Assembly: GCA_045546735.1 (NCBI GenBank) | Contig: JAZQDJ010000105.1 | Coordinates: 1-64,000, forward strand | Origin: SVFI01 sp045546735 | Lineage (GTDB): Bacteria > Bacillota > Clostridia > Lachnospirales > Lachnospiraceae | Length of the DNA: 64,000 nucleotides | Reading direction: 5' to 3' | Part shown: positions 24,931 to 33,980 of the stretch, in pieces | Layout of the letters: each line of letters starts with the position of its first letter | Position numbering within the stretch: the stretch's first letter is position 1 | Program-made: the position numbers and the translations under genes | Notes under the pieces: model-generated | What the model was told of the DNA's origin: nothing | What the model saw: the letters and a program-made list of their open reading frames with translations, nothing else | Database searches by the model: none

Positions 24931-25487
24931 TATATAAAATCCTCTTCTTTCAAAAATGTGTGTAATTTCTTTCGCGTACGGGATAAAATCATAAGGACAT
25001 TGCTCTCCTTAATTTCATAACGCTTTGCAATCAAACTTGTCTCCTCCGCGTGGAAGTAACGGCGGATAAAAATATTTCGGTCACGCTCCGGAAGCTCATA
25101 CAAATATGAATTGATAGCCTCAACTAACTCCTTTTGTTCATACTGCTTCTCCACATCCTGCGAGCCTGCAACCACCTCCGCAAGTTCGTCAAGGACAACC
25201 GCAAACTGACCGCCTCCACGGCTTTCACTGTGACTTGCGCGGTACTTGTCAAACGAAAGATTTCTTGTAATCTTTCCGAGAAATACTCTAAGGTACGTCG
25301 GTACTGTCGGCGGAATCGCATTCCAAGCTTTCAGCCATGTGTCATTGACACACTCCTCCGAGTCCTCTTCGCTGTGCAAAATGTTGTTTGCAATACTGAA
25401 ACAATATTTGCCGTACTTCTCAGCCGTCTGCGTAATCGCACGTTCCTCTCTTCTGTTATACAACTCAATAATCTGCTTATCTTCCAC
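24930..25487 (-). CDS. ECF RNA polymerase sigma factor
   Basis: A 185-residue sigma factor. Region 2: YGKYCFSIANNILHSEEDSEECVNDTWLKAWNAIPP. Region 4: LPERDRNIFIRRYFHAEETSLIAKRYEIKESNVLMILSRTRKKL. I place the start at the GTG at 25487 because AAGGAGG lies seven bases upstream; the upstream part of the frame to 25553 overlaps the likely promoter. It is translationally coupled to the large membrane protein downstream. Confidence 0.88.
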   Translation of the reverse strand: MEDKQIIELYNRREERAITQTAEKYGKYCFSIANNILHSEEDSEECVNDTWLKAWNAIPPTVPTYLRVFLGKITRNLSFDKYRASHSESRGGGQFAVVLDELAEVVAGSQDVEKQYEQKELVEAINSYLYELPERDRNIFIRRYFHAEETSLIAKRYEIKESNVLMILSRTRKKLHTFLKEEDFI

Positions 25488-25524
25488 GTTTTCCCTCCTT
25501 TGTCTTTCAAGGCCTTCACATATA

Positions 25525-25552
25525 TAGACGCAAAGAAAAACAAAGTCTAACA
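25525..25552 (-). promoter_or_regulatory. Candidate ECF-type autoregulated promoter
   Basis: On the minus strand a CGTCTA element (25530-25525) follows GTTAGACTTTG (from 25551) across a T-rich spacer. A CGTC-containing -10 and T-rich spacer are typical of ECF promoters, and no sigma-A promoter is evident. The -35 assignment is tentative. Confidence 0.4.
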
Positions 25553-25576
25553 CATTTTTGAAAAAATTTTTTGATC

Positions 25577-26746
25577 CTATTTTGAAAGTCCTGCGTAACC
25601 GGTTTTTTCAATAATTTCCTGTCCTTCGTCAGACAATACCCACTCAAGTAATAAATCTACATTTTCATTCTCATTTCCTTTGTAGCTAACTGCATACAAC
25701 GGCCCTACCACAGGATAACTTCCGTTTTTGATATTTTCTACCGTCGGAGCCACACCGTCGATGCTGATCATCTTTATATTCTGATTTTGAATAATTCCCT
25801 CCACATAATAACGGAAGGAAAAACCAATCGACGCTGTCGTGCTCTTATAATCAGACACGCGTTCAATAATTCCGGACATCAAATCATTTACTTGCTCGCT
25901 CGGTGCCTTCATAATCGGCTTTCCGTCCATGAAACGAATCAGCATACTCTGACTGCCGCTTCCCTCGTTTCTCTGGAACGCCACAATCTTTTCGTTCGCA
26001 CCTCCGACCTCTTTCCAGTTCGTAATCTCTCCGGAATAAATTCCCTGTATCTGTTCCACCGTCAGTGAATCAATCGGATTGTCTTTATGTACAAAGAATA
26101 CAAACGCCTCGCTTCCGATCGGCGTATACTCAAATTCGGTTCCCATTTCCTCTGCGTAAGCTATTTGGTCTTCTGAAGGATATGCGCCGAAGAAAATATC
26201 TGTCTGCTTCTCAGCCAGCATCATATATCCACCAACCGTATTGTTATATTCAAAGGTACCGTCATAAAGTTCTACCGTATCCGGATAGGTCGCATTGACA
26301 AATGCCGAATACACCGGGAATACCGCAGCCGCACCGTCAATCACCGGAAGATCGCCTGTCAGTTTCAGACTCGCTTCTTTCTCAAGTGTGACTATTTTTG
26401 ACTCCGCCGTAAAAGGCAGATATTGATTTACATCAATATTCGGCGATGTATCAATCGTAAGACTTTCATTGTATGTATTCACAATCATATTAGTCAAAAC
26501 CGCCAGGAAATAAACTGCCAACACAATTCCTTCGATTTTCAAAACCTTTTTCTTATTTTTACACACAACAAGAGATATTAAAACGACAGGCAAAACAAAA
26601 GGGGCTATCCATGTAAATACCACATGCAGTTCCATCATCATCGAAAAGATAAATACATACACACCCACAAAAAAACTGACAAATAAAATCAACAATATCA
26701 ACAATACCTTGGCCCATACAGGTAATCTTTTATTATCTCTTTCCAT
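25577..26746 (-). CDS. Membrane-anchored PstS-like substrate-binding protein
   Basis: A 389-residue protein with three N-terminal hydrophobic segments (about residues 12-34, 42-62 and 69-90) followed by a periplasmic-binding-protein domain of the phosphate-binding PstS type (LPVIDGAAAVFPVYSAFVNATYP; KDNPIDSLTVEQIQGIYSGEITNWKEVGG; FQRNEGSGSQSMLIRFM). The GSGSQ loop is where PstS proteins bind phosphate. No pstCAB genes are near. Its ATG directly abuts the stop of the condensation-type acyltransferase, with GGAGG before it, so the two are co-translated. It may sense or present an anionic ligand rather than import it. Confidence 0.78.
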   Translation of the reverse strand: MERDNKRLPVWAKVLLILLILFVSFFVGVYVFIFSMMMELHVVFTWIAPFVLPVVLISLVVCKNKKKVLKIEGIVLAVYFLAVLTNMIVNTYNESLTIDTSPNIDVNQYLPFTAESKIVTLEKEASLKLTGDLPVIDGAAAVFPVYSAFVNATYPDTVELYDGTFEYNNTVGGYMMLAEKQTDIFFGAYPSEDQIAYAEEMGTEFEYTPIGSEAFVFFVHKDNPIDSLTVEQIQGIYSGEITNWKEVGGANEKIVAFQRNEGSGSQSMLIRFMDGKPIMKAPSEQVNDLMSGIIERVSDYKSTTASIGFSFRYYVEGIIQNQNIKMISIDGVAPTVENIKNGSYPVVGPLYAVSYKGNENENVDLLLEWVLSDEGQEIIEKTGYAGLSK

Positions 26747-28033
26747 TTAATTACCTCCCGCAAACTTTTCTATTTCCAATCGGATTTGTTCAAGCATTCT
26801 TACAACAAATGCCTTATCTTCTTCTGTCATCTCACCGCACACACTGAGCGCGCAGCTTTCACCAAGACTGACCGCCGACACCTGCATCGCCGGTTTCTTT
26901 TTTAAAGGCCCTCCGAACACTGCCATATCCGGTTGCAGATTACCCAATGCAAACTCTTCTGCAGACAGCATTCCTAAATTTGTCAAACCGACCGCCATGC
27001 TCCCATACACATGTTTTACAGCTTTTTGCAACATTCCCATAGGCAACGTCCGGACTACGCCGTGCAAAAGAGGCATTCCTTCCATACCTGCCAGCGGATT
27101 TTCTTTCTGCGCCCGGGTCTGTATTATGATTTGCCTTAATGTTTCTTCAAAAGATTTTTCCAGTCCGGCCGGTAATGCTGTCGGCAGCGAACCCGTAATA
27201 TTGCAAAGGCCTTCCGAATCCCCGCCCTTACAGTGTTTTCGCAAATCCATCATCGACATAATACTCATTGGCTGCTCAGTGCCTTTTCCCGTCAAAGAGG
27301 CATATGCATAATAACAAGCTGTTAAAAAAACGTCATTCAGCGTCCCTCCTGCTTCCGACACTTTTTTCTTTGCCCCTAAAAGCACCTTTGCCGGTATCAT
27401 TTCATACACCATCTGACACTCCCCCGGTTCTTCTGTCGGAAACGGAAACACCGATTTAATTTTCGAAAGCGGACTATGCATTAAGGATATATAATCCTTT
27501 CTTGATATCTGCTCATACACCTGCTCTGCCTCACGGCTTCCGTTCTTTATGAAAATCCCATCTGCAGATCCTTTTGTCAAAACCATTCGATAAGCCTCGG
27601 CTAATTTCGCAAGCAGATATTTCCCGTCACTGCCGTCCACGCACAAATGACTGATTCTTACAACGAGAACACTTTCACTTCTCGAAGTAAGCAAATGACA
27701 ACTCATCTGTGTCCTATCTTCCGGCAAAACAGGTTTCGCAGCACTCTCACATGCCCTTTCCATTAGATCTTCTTCTGTCTCGGTTAACTGAAAGTAATCG
27801 CGCTCCTCATATATTTCATTCAACTCCCAAAACGACCGGACCTTGCCCGCGTGAAAGGAAGAATGTAACACCTCGCTACTCTCAATCACTTGTTTTAATG
27901 CCAAACGTAAAACAGCACTATCCGGTTTTCCCGGATAGTGCAGCATAAAACGAATTGTATTATCATTAAAATCATGAACCAGATACTGAAGTTTCTCTCC
28001 TGTTCCTGCCATGATATTCTCTGAATGTTCCAT
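26747..28033 (-). CDS. Condensation-domain-like acyltransferase
   Basis: A 428-residue stand-alone protein of the condensation / alcohol acyltransferase superfamily. The catalytic motif reads SHLCVDGSDG, keeping the catalytic His and Asp-Gly of HHxxxDG but with Ser in place of the first His. The second half has the expected LNDVFLTACYYAYASLTG floor-loop helix and VGLTNLGMLSAEEF. There are no carrier-protein or adenylation domains in the window, so it probably transfers an acyl group to a small acceptor or a glycan. It lies 14 bases after a diguanylate cyclase gene and abuts the PstS-like gene. Confidence 0.7.
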   Translation of the reverse strand: MEHSENIMAGTGEKLQYLVHDFNDNTIRFMLHYPGKPDSAVLRLALKQVIESSEVLHSSFHAGKVRSFWELNEIYEERDYFQLTETEEDLMERACESAAKPVLPEDRTQMSCHLLTSRSESVLVVRISHLCVDGSDGKYLLAKLAEAYRMVLTKGSADGIFIKNGSREAEQVYEQISRKDYISLMHSPLSKIKSVFPFPTEEPGECQMVYEMIPAKVLLGAKKKVSEAGGTLNDVFLTACYYAYASLTGKGTEQPMSIMSMMDLRKHCKGGDSEGLCNITGSLPTALPAGLEKSFEETLRQIIIQTRAQKENPLAGMEGMPLLHGVVRTLPMGMLQKAVKHVYGSMAVGLTNLGMLSAEEFALGNLQPDMAVFGGPLKKKPAMQVSAVSLGESCALSVCGEMTEEDKAFVVRMLEQIRLEIEKFAGGN

Positions 28034-28047
28034 ACAAACACTCCCAT

Positions 28048-29361
28048 CTATTTCTCAAAAAAGACGTATCTATTTTTCCCTTCTCGTTTTGCCTGATAAA
28101 GAGCTGTATCTGCGCGAAGATAAAGAGCTTCTATAGACTTTCCGCCTTCAGGATACACCGCAATTCCGATACTTCCGGACAGATTGACCTTCTGATAATC
28201 TCTACAGACGTTCTGAATCGTACGCATAAGATCTGCCGCTTTATTTTCAATCGTCTCTTTATCCGGAACATTACGCATCAGAGCAAAAAACTCATCACCG
28301 CCGACTCTTCCGACAATATCACTCTCACGGAAACTTTTCTTAAGTTCTGCCGCAAAATCAATCAAAAACTCATCACCGACCTGATGTCCGAACGTATCGT
28401 TAAGCGCCTTAAAATTATCAATATCAATCATAAACAACGCATGCTTATTGACACTGTCACGGTCAAAAATCTGTCGGATATATTCCATCGTCGTATCACG
28501 GTTTAAAACCATGGTCATCTTGTCCATCTTAGCAGCCATCAAAAGTTTTTGTTCTTCTATTTTCTCTTTATCAATATTCTTAGCCGAAAGCATCGCACAT
28601 GCGTGACCGCTATCTACATCCGTCATAAAACGTACTTCGTTATGTACCCAGTGCTTACGTCCGTCTGACAGACGTCTCTCATACTTAAAAGCAATGTGCG
28701 TACGTCCGCTCTCGAATATATTCCGCAGGAAATCCTGCGTAAAATTGCGATAAAATTTCGCCGCATCACTATCTGCATCCACAATAGACTCCACTGCTGC
28801 CACTGCCAACTCTTCAATCGTCTGACAAGCCTGCAATGTTCCTGTACTGATAAGCTGACGCCGCTGACTGATAATACGCCAATCGTCAATGTCAATATAA
28901 GAAACTGCATAAATATCACTCGGCAGTTCAAACAAATACTTCAATTCCTTCTGATAATTCTGGCGCGCTAAGTAGTCTTTTGTAATATCACGTGTCACAC
29001 CTAAAATCCCTAACAATTCCCCTTCTTCCGAACGAAGAATATATTTAGAGGTCGAACCATATCTGTGTTGTCCGTCCTCATCCGTAATCGGCTCAATATA
29101 ATCAATCAGATTTACACCGCCGGTAATCAATTTTTTATCATCAAGCACATATCTTTCCGCCAGTGCCTCATCCTCAAAAATCTCATAGTCTGTCTTGCCG
29201 ATAATATCGGCCGGGCATGACTTACCGACCATTCTTACGAACGGCTGCGAAGCTGCCATATATACAAGATCCGCATTTTTCACGAACATCATGTCCCTGG
29301 TACTGTCAAGTATTGCCCCAAAAGCAGTACTGATCAGCATCGTTTTTCCCATATCACCCAT
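28048..29361 (-). CDS. PAS-GGDEF diguanylate cyclase
   Basis: A 437-residue cytoplasmic signalling enzyme. A PAS domain (about residues 12-130, with SKYILRSEEGELLGILGVTRDIT) and a second sensory segment (~140-260) precede a GGDEF domain (~270-435). The active-site loop is GRVGGDEFFALM, an intact GGDEF, and IDIDNFKALNDTFGHQVGDEFL is the metal-binding DxD strand. An RxxD inhibitory site is not obvious at its usual position (RESDIVGR contains RESD, five residues before the GGDEF, which fits the I-site spacing). AGGGGAA precedes the ATG. It heads the operon with the acyltransferase and PstS-like protein. Confidence 0.9.
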   Translation of the reverse strand: MGDMGKTMLISTAFGAILDSTRDMMFVKNADLVYMAASQPFVRMVGKSCPADIIGKTDYEIFEDEALAERYVLDDKKLITGGVNLIDYIEPITDEDGQHRYGSTSKYILRSEEGELLGILGVTRDITKDYLARQNYQKELKYLFELPSDIYAVSYIDIDDWRIISQRRQLISTGTLQACQTIEELAVAAVESIVDADSDAAKFYRNFTQDFLRNIFESGRTHIAFKYERRLSDGRKHWVHNEVRFMTDVDSGHACAMLSAKNIDKEKIEEQKLLMAAKMDKMTMVLNRDTTMEYIRQIFDRDSVNKHALFMIDIDNFKALNDTFGHQVGDEFLIDFAAELKKSFRESDIVGRVGGDEFFALMRNVPDKETIENKAADLMRTIQNVCRDYQKVNLSGSIGIAVYPEGGKSIEALYLRADTALYQAKREGKNRYVFFEK

Positions 29362-29403
29362 AAATTTTCCCCTGTAAAAAAAAATGAATTTTTTCCTGCA
29401 TTT

Positions 29404-29432
29404 ATTATACTACTTATTTCTCATCGGGGCAA
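29404..29432 (-). promoter_or_regulatory. Promoter of the diguanylate cyclase operon
   Basis: TTGCCC (29432-29427), 17 bases, TATAAT (29409-29404) on the minus strand, 42 bases before the ATG. Confidence 0.65.
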
Positions 29433-29438
29433 CTTGTG

Positions 29439-30329
29439 TTACGCTTTTTCTTTCTTCTTTTCCCGCGACGAAAATAAAACATATGCAAATATCAGACCTA
29501 GCCCCAGTCCTCCTCCTGCGAGCATAAAAACTGCAATCATTGCACGGAACTCTTCAAACTCATTTTCATCCAGTCCAAACATAAACCAATATGTGGATGC
29601 ATCCAAAAAATACATATAGTCATCATCATAATTCAAATTGTGTTCTATAACCAGCTGTGTTATTTCCGGTTCTTCCAAATCAAGACGTAGTATCGAACCT
29701 GCTGCAAACGGCAACTGCACCTTCCCTTTTTCCGGAATATCAACCACTGAATCATTAATCAAAATGAGCATTCGGTCTCTCTCCTCAAGGGAAAGAACAT
29801 AGTACTGTGCATAAATCGCTTTATTTCTGTAAAAAAAGGCCCCGAGCGCTCCTGCACTGTCCGGTGCACTGTTATATGAAGTGACTACCGTCCTTCCTCT
29901 CATGTGACTATTATACTTTGAATACGAACCTACACTCGAACTAATCGAAAAATCATATACATTCTTATACACACCTGTTGGTTTCAGCTTTGAAGCATCC
30001 ACCTCAAGACAAATCGGCTCATCCTGCACTTCTAAAAAATGCTCATAGCTTTTCAGCTGTGTTTTCATGCCCTGCGTCGGATACCCCGCAAAGGAATGCG
30101 GACTGTATTCCCCGACAGAATATTCCCCGTTTTCATATTTCGCCTTCTCTTCTTCGCATCTTTCCCATGTTACAGGCTCCGTTTTGTTGTACCAGATTTT
30201 TTCATAAGGCGGATAGAATGCCACCACCCACGATAATAACATCATAAACACAAAAATCTTTATGAGCGCCGAACCAATGGTATCAATCCACTTATCTTTT
30301 TTTGATTGGTATTGAAACTGTTCTTCCAT
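29439..30329 (-). CDS. Membrane protein of unknown function
   Basis: A 296-residue protein with one hydrophobic segment at ~22-42 and a second near the C terminus (~265-290), leaving a ~220-residue external domain with several Tyr and charged stretches. I recognise no family. This two-helix topology with a large outside loop is common in small Firmicutes surface or stress proteins. It follows the MFS gene by 14 bases in the operon that starts with the ADP-ribosylglycohydrolase. Confidence 0.6.
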   Translation of the reverse strand: MEEQFQYQSKKDKWIDTIGSALIKIFVFMMLLSWVVAFYPPYEKIWYNKTEPVTWERCEEEKAKYENGEYSVGEYSPHSFAGYPTQGMKTQLKSYEHFLEVQDEPICLEVDASKLKPTGVYKNVYDFSISSSVGSYSKYNSHMRGRTVVTSYNSAPDSAGALGAFFYRNKAIYAQYYVLSLEERDRMLILINDSVVDIPEKGKVQLPFAAGSILRLDLEEPEITQLVIEHNLNYDDDYMYFLDASTYWFMFGLDENEFEEFRAMIAVFMLAGGGLGLGLIFAYVLFSSREKKKEKA

Positions 30330-30343
30330 TCGTTATCCTCTGC

Positions 30344-31534
30344 TTACTCTTTTCGCAAACTCTTATCTTTAAGTGCTGCAATCCCTGTCAAAATAAAAAT
30401 CGGGAATATGAGCGCTGCCAAAAGTCCCTTTTTCAAATCTCCGTCAAGCATATTTGCCGCCATTCCGACCACTGTCGGACCTGCTCCGCACCCTACATCT
30501 CCTGCGAGCGCCATAAAGGCATACATTGCCGTTCCCGCTGTCGGAAGTTTCATTGCTGCAAGACTGAATGTTCCCGGCCAAAAGATTCCGACCGAAAAGC
30601 CGCACACCGCACACCCTATCAGGCCCATCACCGGACTTCCCGAAAGTGATGCCACTAAATAACAACATATACAAAGACATGCACAACCTGCCATTACCTT
30701 TTTCAGCGGAAGCTTATCACTATACTTTCCGTACAGTGCGCGTCCTGTTCCCATCAATATGGCAAACATACAAGGGCCTGCCAAATCTCCGACCGTCTTC
30801 GATACACCGAGCGCTGACTCCGCAAACGTTGATGCCCACTGACTCATTCCCTGCTCCGACGCTCCTGCGCCGACCATCAAAAGCAATAAAACCCAGAAAA
30901 CCTTCTGCCCAAACAATCCTTTTAAAGACATTTTTTCGTGTCCGCTTACAATCGGATAAAGCGGAACCATGCAAAAATAAACTGCATTTAAAAGCGGAAT
31001 AATTGCCCAAAGGCACGCAAGCACTTTCCAATTTGTAATTCCGAACACCTGAAAGAATAAAGTTGAAAACAGCACCACTCCCACATGTCCCCAACAATAG
31101 AAAGAATGCAGCAAACTCATCGCAGCCTCCTTCTTTTCCGTCGGACACGCCTCGACGATAGGACTGATCAGCACCTCAATAATACCGCCTCCGATGGCAT
31201 ACAATACAACACAGACTAAAATTCCGGCGTAAGCATCAGGTAACGCTTCCGGCAAAAATGACATTCCGATTAATCCCGCCGATGCAAATATGTGCGCCGC
31301 CACTACACTGACACGATACCCTATCCGGTCGATAAACTTTGCTGAAATTAAATCCACGAAAAGCTGCACAGCAAAATTGATGGTTGTAATCAATGTAATC
31401 TTATCAAGAGTCAAGTTGTACCGGCGTGTCAAAGTCAAAAACAAAAGCGGTGCAAAATTGTTTACAATCGCCTGTGTAATATACCCAAAATAACTCGCAT
31501 ATATTGTATGTTCATATTTTTTTAACTGTTTCAT
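30344..31534 (-). CDS. Major facilitator superfamily transporter
   Basis: A 396-residue, 12-helix MFS transporter. Helices 2-3 loop: DLISAKFIDRIGYRVSV (MFS motif A variant). The start is HTIYASYFGYITQAIVNNFAPLLFLTL. It resembles the FucP/YfkF-type sugar or metabolite permeases but the substrate is unresolved. It overlaps the upstream S66 peptidase gene by four bases (ATGA). In the operon the peptidase could cleave a peptide that this carrier moves. Confidence 0.8.
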   Translation of the reverse strand: MKQLKKYEHTIYASYFGYITQAIVNNFAPLLFLTLTRRYNLTLDKITLITTINFAVQLFVDLISAKFIDRIGYRVSVVAAHIFASAGLIGMSFLPEALPDAYAGILVCVVLYAIGGGIIEVLISPIVEACPTEKKEAAMSLLHSFYCWGHVGVVLFSTLFFQVFGITNWKVLACLWAIIPLLNAVYFCMVPLYPIVSGHEKMSLKGLFGQKVFWVLLLLMVGAGASEQGMSQWASTFAESALGVSKTVGDLAGPCMFAILMGTGRALYGKYSDKLPLKKVMAGCACLCICCYLVASLSGSPVMGLIGCAVCGFSVGIFWPGTFSLAAMKLPTAGTAMYAFMALAGDVGCGAGPTVVGMAANMLDGDLKKGLLAALIFPIFILTGIAALKDKSLRKE

Positions 31535-32346
31535 AATTCTTTCCCAATCCAGATAGCCTTCGAATCCGTCCCATGCCCGATATTCCGCGTCACTGCAACC
31601 GGTAAATCCTCTCTCACATATTTTTTTAATATCTCTTCCTGCCTCGGCATTCCCTTCATCGACTCCAGTTTTGTAAACGTCCCGAGCAAAATACCCGACA
31701 CCTTATCAAATACGCCCATCTGTGAAAGCTGTGCCATATACGTTTCTATCTGCATCTCAAATCCGCTCCGTGCTTCCAAAAGCAACACCTTTCCCGTAAG
31801 ATCAGGCATATACGGTGTACCTGCTAATTTTAAAAAGCACCGGATATTGCCGCCGACAACAGTCCCATGCAATTCATTCCCTTGAACTAACTTGTAACCA
31901 AAACGGAACAACTCATCCGAATTCTGAAAATCCGCTGTCTGCTGCATTCCGTGTTCCTCTGAAATCAAATTGCGGATCTGATAAAGCACAGACGGCTTCC
32001 CTGACTTTGCATATATCGCATTAACCAATGTGGTCAAATCGCTGTATCCCCAGAAAACCTTGTTACTGCGACTTATCTCTTCATAGTCAATATGTGGCAG
32101 CACTCCGTTTGCTATATCGCCGCCTGAAATGTCAAAAATCGTTCCTACTTCCTCATCGAGATAAAATTCCATCAGCACTTTCGCACGCTCTTTCCCTGTC
32201 GGTCTCTCAAAAATACCTTCACCAAGTACCGGCCGCAATCCTATATGTTCTAACTTTTGCACCAACTGATTTATGCGTTCCCCGTCTTTCTTCTTAACCG
32301 GGTCAGACATTGCTACCAATGCAACTTTTTCTCCTGCCTTAAACAT
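31531..32346 (-). CDS. S66 family LD-carboxypeptidase / MccF-like peptidase
   Basis: A 271-residue serine peptidase of family S66, which includes LD-carboxypeptidase A and the microcin C self-immunity protein MccF. The nucleophile is in FWGYSDLTTLVNAIY, the glutamate in LLLEARSGFEMQIETYM, and the histidine near the end in RNIGHGTDSKAIW. It can cut tetrapeptide murein stems or peptide-nucleotide antibiotics; the choice cannot be made here. AAGGAG precedes the ATG at 32346; the extended frame to 32421 is unsupported. The sequence is closest in style to MccF-like members. Confidence 0.83.
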   Translation of the reverse strand: MFKAGEKVALVAMSDPVKKKDGERINQLVQKLEHIGLRPVLGEGIFERPTGKERAKVLMEFYLDEEVGTIFDISGGDIANGVLPHIDYEEISRSNKVFWGYSDLTTLVNAIYAKSGKPSVLYQIRNLISEEHGMQQTADFQNSDELFRFGYKLVQGNELHGTVVGGNIRCFLKLAGTPYMPDLTGKVLLLEARSGFEMQIETYMAQLSQMGVFDKVSGILLGTFTKLESMKGMPRQEEILKKYVREDLPVAVTRNIGHGTDSKAIWIGKEL

Positions 32347-32350
32347 AACT

Positions 32351-33055
32351 TTACTCCTTATTTTGTTTCCTGTACGTTGCAAAATCCGGATACATGCTAA
32401 GCGCGTAACGCTCTGCCTCATGATACTGACTGCAGTACCAATTTATCCACAAATCCCTGTCTACCGTATGCAAACGGAATGACCTTTGTTGATACGAGGG
32501 AATAATACTCACATATTCTATCTGCTCATTTGCTGCCACGTATGTTTTCCCCAAAAGATTTTGATAAAACACTCCGTCCGGATAGAATACAAGCATATAA
32601 TTTTTCATAAACAAAAAAAACACACTTCCAAGTGCAATAAATACAGGCCCTAACGTCCCGAGAACAAAAACCGGTACCCACGCCTCGTATTCTGCAGGTT
32701 CTATTGCATTTAAATAAGCCCCGTAAATCATACCGATTCCAAGCACAACACACATAAGTCCAATTGCACTGTACGTCAGTTCACTGTATCTGCATACAAC
32801 CAGCTGCTCTCTTTCCCATGGTCCGCCCGGAATTTCCGGCAAAGGCCAAAAATTCATAATAACTACAAGGGCGCAGGCGGCAATCAAATACAGATTTCCA
32901 CCAATAGCAATCCATGCAAAAACCCTTGGTTCACGCATTTCAAAAACCTGCGAAATCGGGCATTCATTAAAAAAACATGTCAGCCAAACAGCACCAAAGG
33001 ATAATATCAGGCTGATAGAAATGATACGAATATATGATTTTATACGGTTAAACAT
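32351..33055 (-). CDS. Membrane protein of unknown function
   Basis: A 234-residue protein with four hydrophobic segments in the first ~165 residues (about 12-32, 46-66, 90-115, 130-152), then a ~70-residue soluble C-terminal domain beginning after YPDGVFYQNLLGKTYV, reminiscent of small PH-like domains. Its ATG lies inside the end of the ADP-ribosylglycohydrolase gene (8-base overlap), so translation is coupled. A TTG five codons earlier is an alternative start. Function unknown. Confidence 0.6.
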   Translation of the reverse strand: MFNRIKSYIRIISISLILSFGAVWLTCFFNECPISQVFEMREPRVFAWIAIGGNLYLIAACALVVIMNFWPLPEIPGGPWEREQLVVCRYSELTYSAIGLMCVVLGIGMIYGAYLNAIEPAEYEAWVPVFVLGTLGPVFIALGSVFFLFMKNYMLVFYPDGVFYQNLLGKTYVAANEQIEYVSIIPSYQQRSFRLHTVDRDLWINWYCSQYHEAERYALSMYPDFATYRKQNKE

Positions 33056-33839
33056 GGTATAATCGTTCAAATTCTTTCACTGTCCGTCTCAACCCGACAT
33101 CGAGAAGCGACATTCCTTTCTCATAAATTTCCGTTGGCATTTCTCTATAATATGCGTGTGCAATTCCACCTGCAATACACGCAATCGTATCACTGTCTCC
33201 ACCGATGGAAACAGCCTTCCTCACTGCATCTTCATAATTTTCCGATTCTAAAAATGCCTCAATCGCCGGAGGTACGGAATACGACGTTCTGCTGTCAAAC
33301 ACATAACTGTCCCTTATTTCATCCAACGACACAAATTTGTATTTATATTTTTTCTCTATATATTTCTTTATCTCATTCTTGTCTGCCTGCTGCCTTGCAA
33401 GATAAATGCAAAGTGCCACAGCCTGTGCACCGGCTTTTGCCTCACTGTGATTGTGCGTATAATAACAGCTTGCATCGACTTCTTTCACAATCTCTTTCTC
33501 GCTATTACATGCATATCCGATGGCGCTCACACGCATGGCCGCACCATTTCCGTAGCTTTTCTGAATTTGCATAGAGTCGCTTCCTGCCCAGTCTGCAAAC
33601 ATCCTGCCATAACCTGCATGCGGATATCTTTTGTAATACTGCTTAAACCACATCGCATAAGCCTCTTTGTCACTGATTCGGGACTGTTCCTGTTTCATGA
33701 GTTTCTCCGCAACAGCAACCGACATCACCGTGTCATCCGTAAAACTGCTGCCTTGCGGAAACAATTCAAAATGCATAGTCTTTACATTATGTCTCTCGTA
33801 TGTAGAACCGATAATATCACCGATAATTGCTCCTGTCAT
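33048..33839 (-). CDS. ADP-ribosylglycohydrolase family protein
   Basis: A 263-residue hydrolase of the DraG/ARH family that removes ADP-ribose from proteins, nucleic acids or small molecules. Metal-binding signatures are present at both ends: SFTDDTVMSVAVAEKL and SIGGDSDTIACIAGGIAHAYY. GAIIGDIIGSTYE is the N-terminal motif. The ATG at 33839 has GGGGGAG seven bases upstream; the frame to 33971 is not used. It is first in a five-gene operon (membrane protein, S66 peptidase, MFS carrier, membrane protein). No ADP-ribosyltransferase gene is seen close by. Confidence 0.88.
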   Translation of the reverse strand: MTGAIIGDIIGSTYERHNVKTMHFELFPQGSSFTDDTVMSVAVAEKLMKQEQSRISDKEAYAMWFKQYYKRYPHAGYGRMFADWAGSDSMQIQKSYGNGAAMRVSAIGYACNSEKEIVKEVDASCYYTHNHSEAKAGAQAVALCIYLARQQADKNEIKKYIEKKYKYKFVSLDEIRDSYVFDSRTSYSVPPAIEAFLESENYEDAVRKAVSIGGDSDTIACIAGGIAHAYYREMPTEIYEKGMSLLDVGLRRTVKEFERLYHV

Positions 33840-33870
33840 GTGAACTCCCCCGTATTTTTCCTGTTGTTTT

Positions 33871-33899
33871 ATTATACAATGCAAGATAAAGCGGCGCAA
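33871..33899 (-). promoter_or_regulatory. Promoter of the ADP-ribosylglycohydrolase operon
   Basis: TTGCGC (33899-33894), 17 bases, TATAAT (33876-33871) on the minus strand, 31 bases ahead of the ATG. Confidence 0.6.
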
Positions 33900-33910
33900 C
33901 TTTGACATAT

Positions 33911-33950
33911 ATAAAAACAGCGCAAAGCACTCTAAAATGCTCTGCGCCGT
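33911..33950 (-). terminator. Terminator after the PD-(D/E)XK nuclease gene
   Basis: A 13-base minus-strand stem (33938-33950 with 33917-33929, two G-U pairs) around an 8-base loop, followed by TTTTTAT. Confidence 0.85.
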
Positions 33951-33980
33951 TTGTCGTGTCATTCCTTTCAAAAGATGTGG

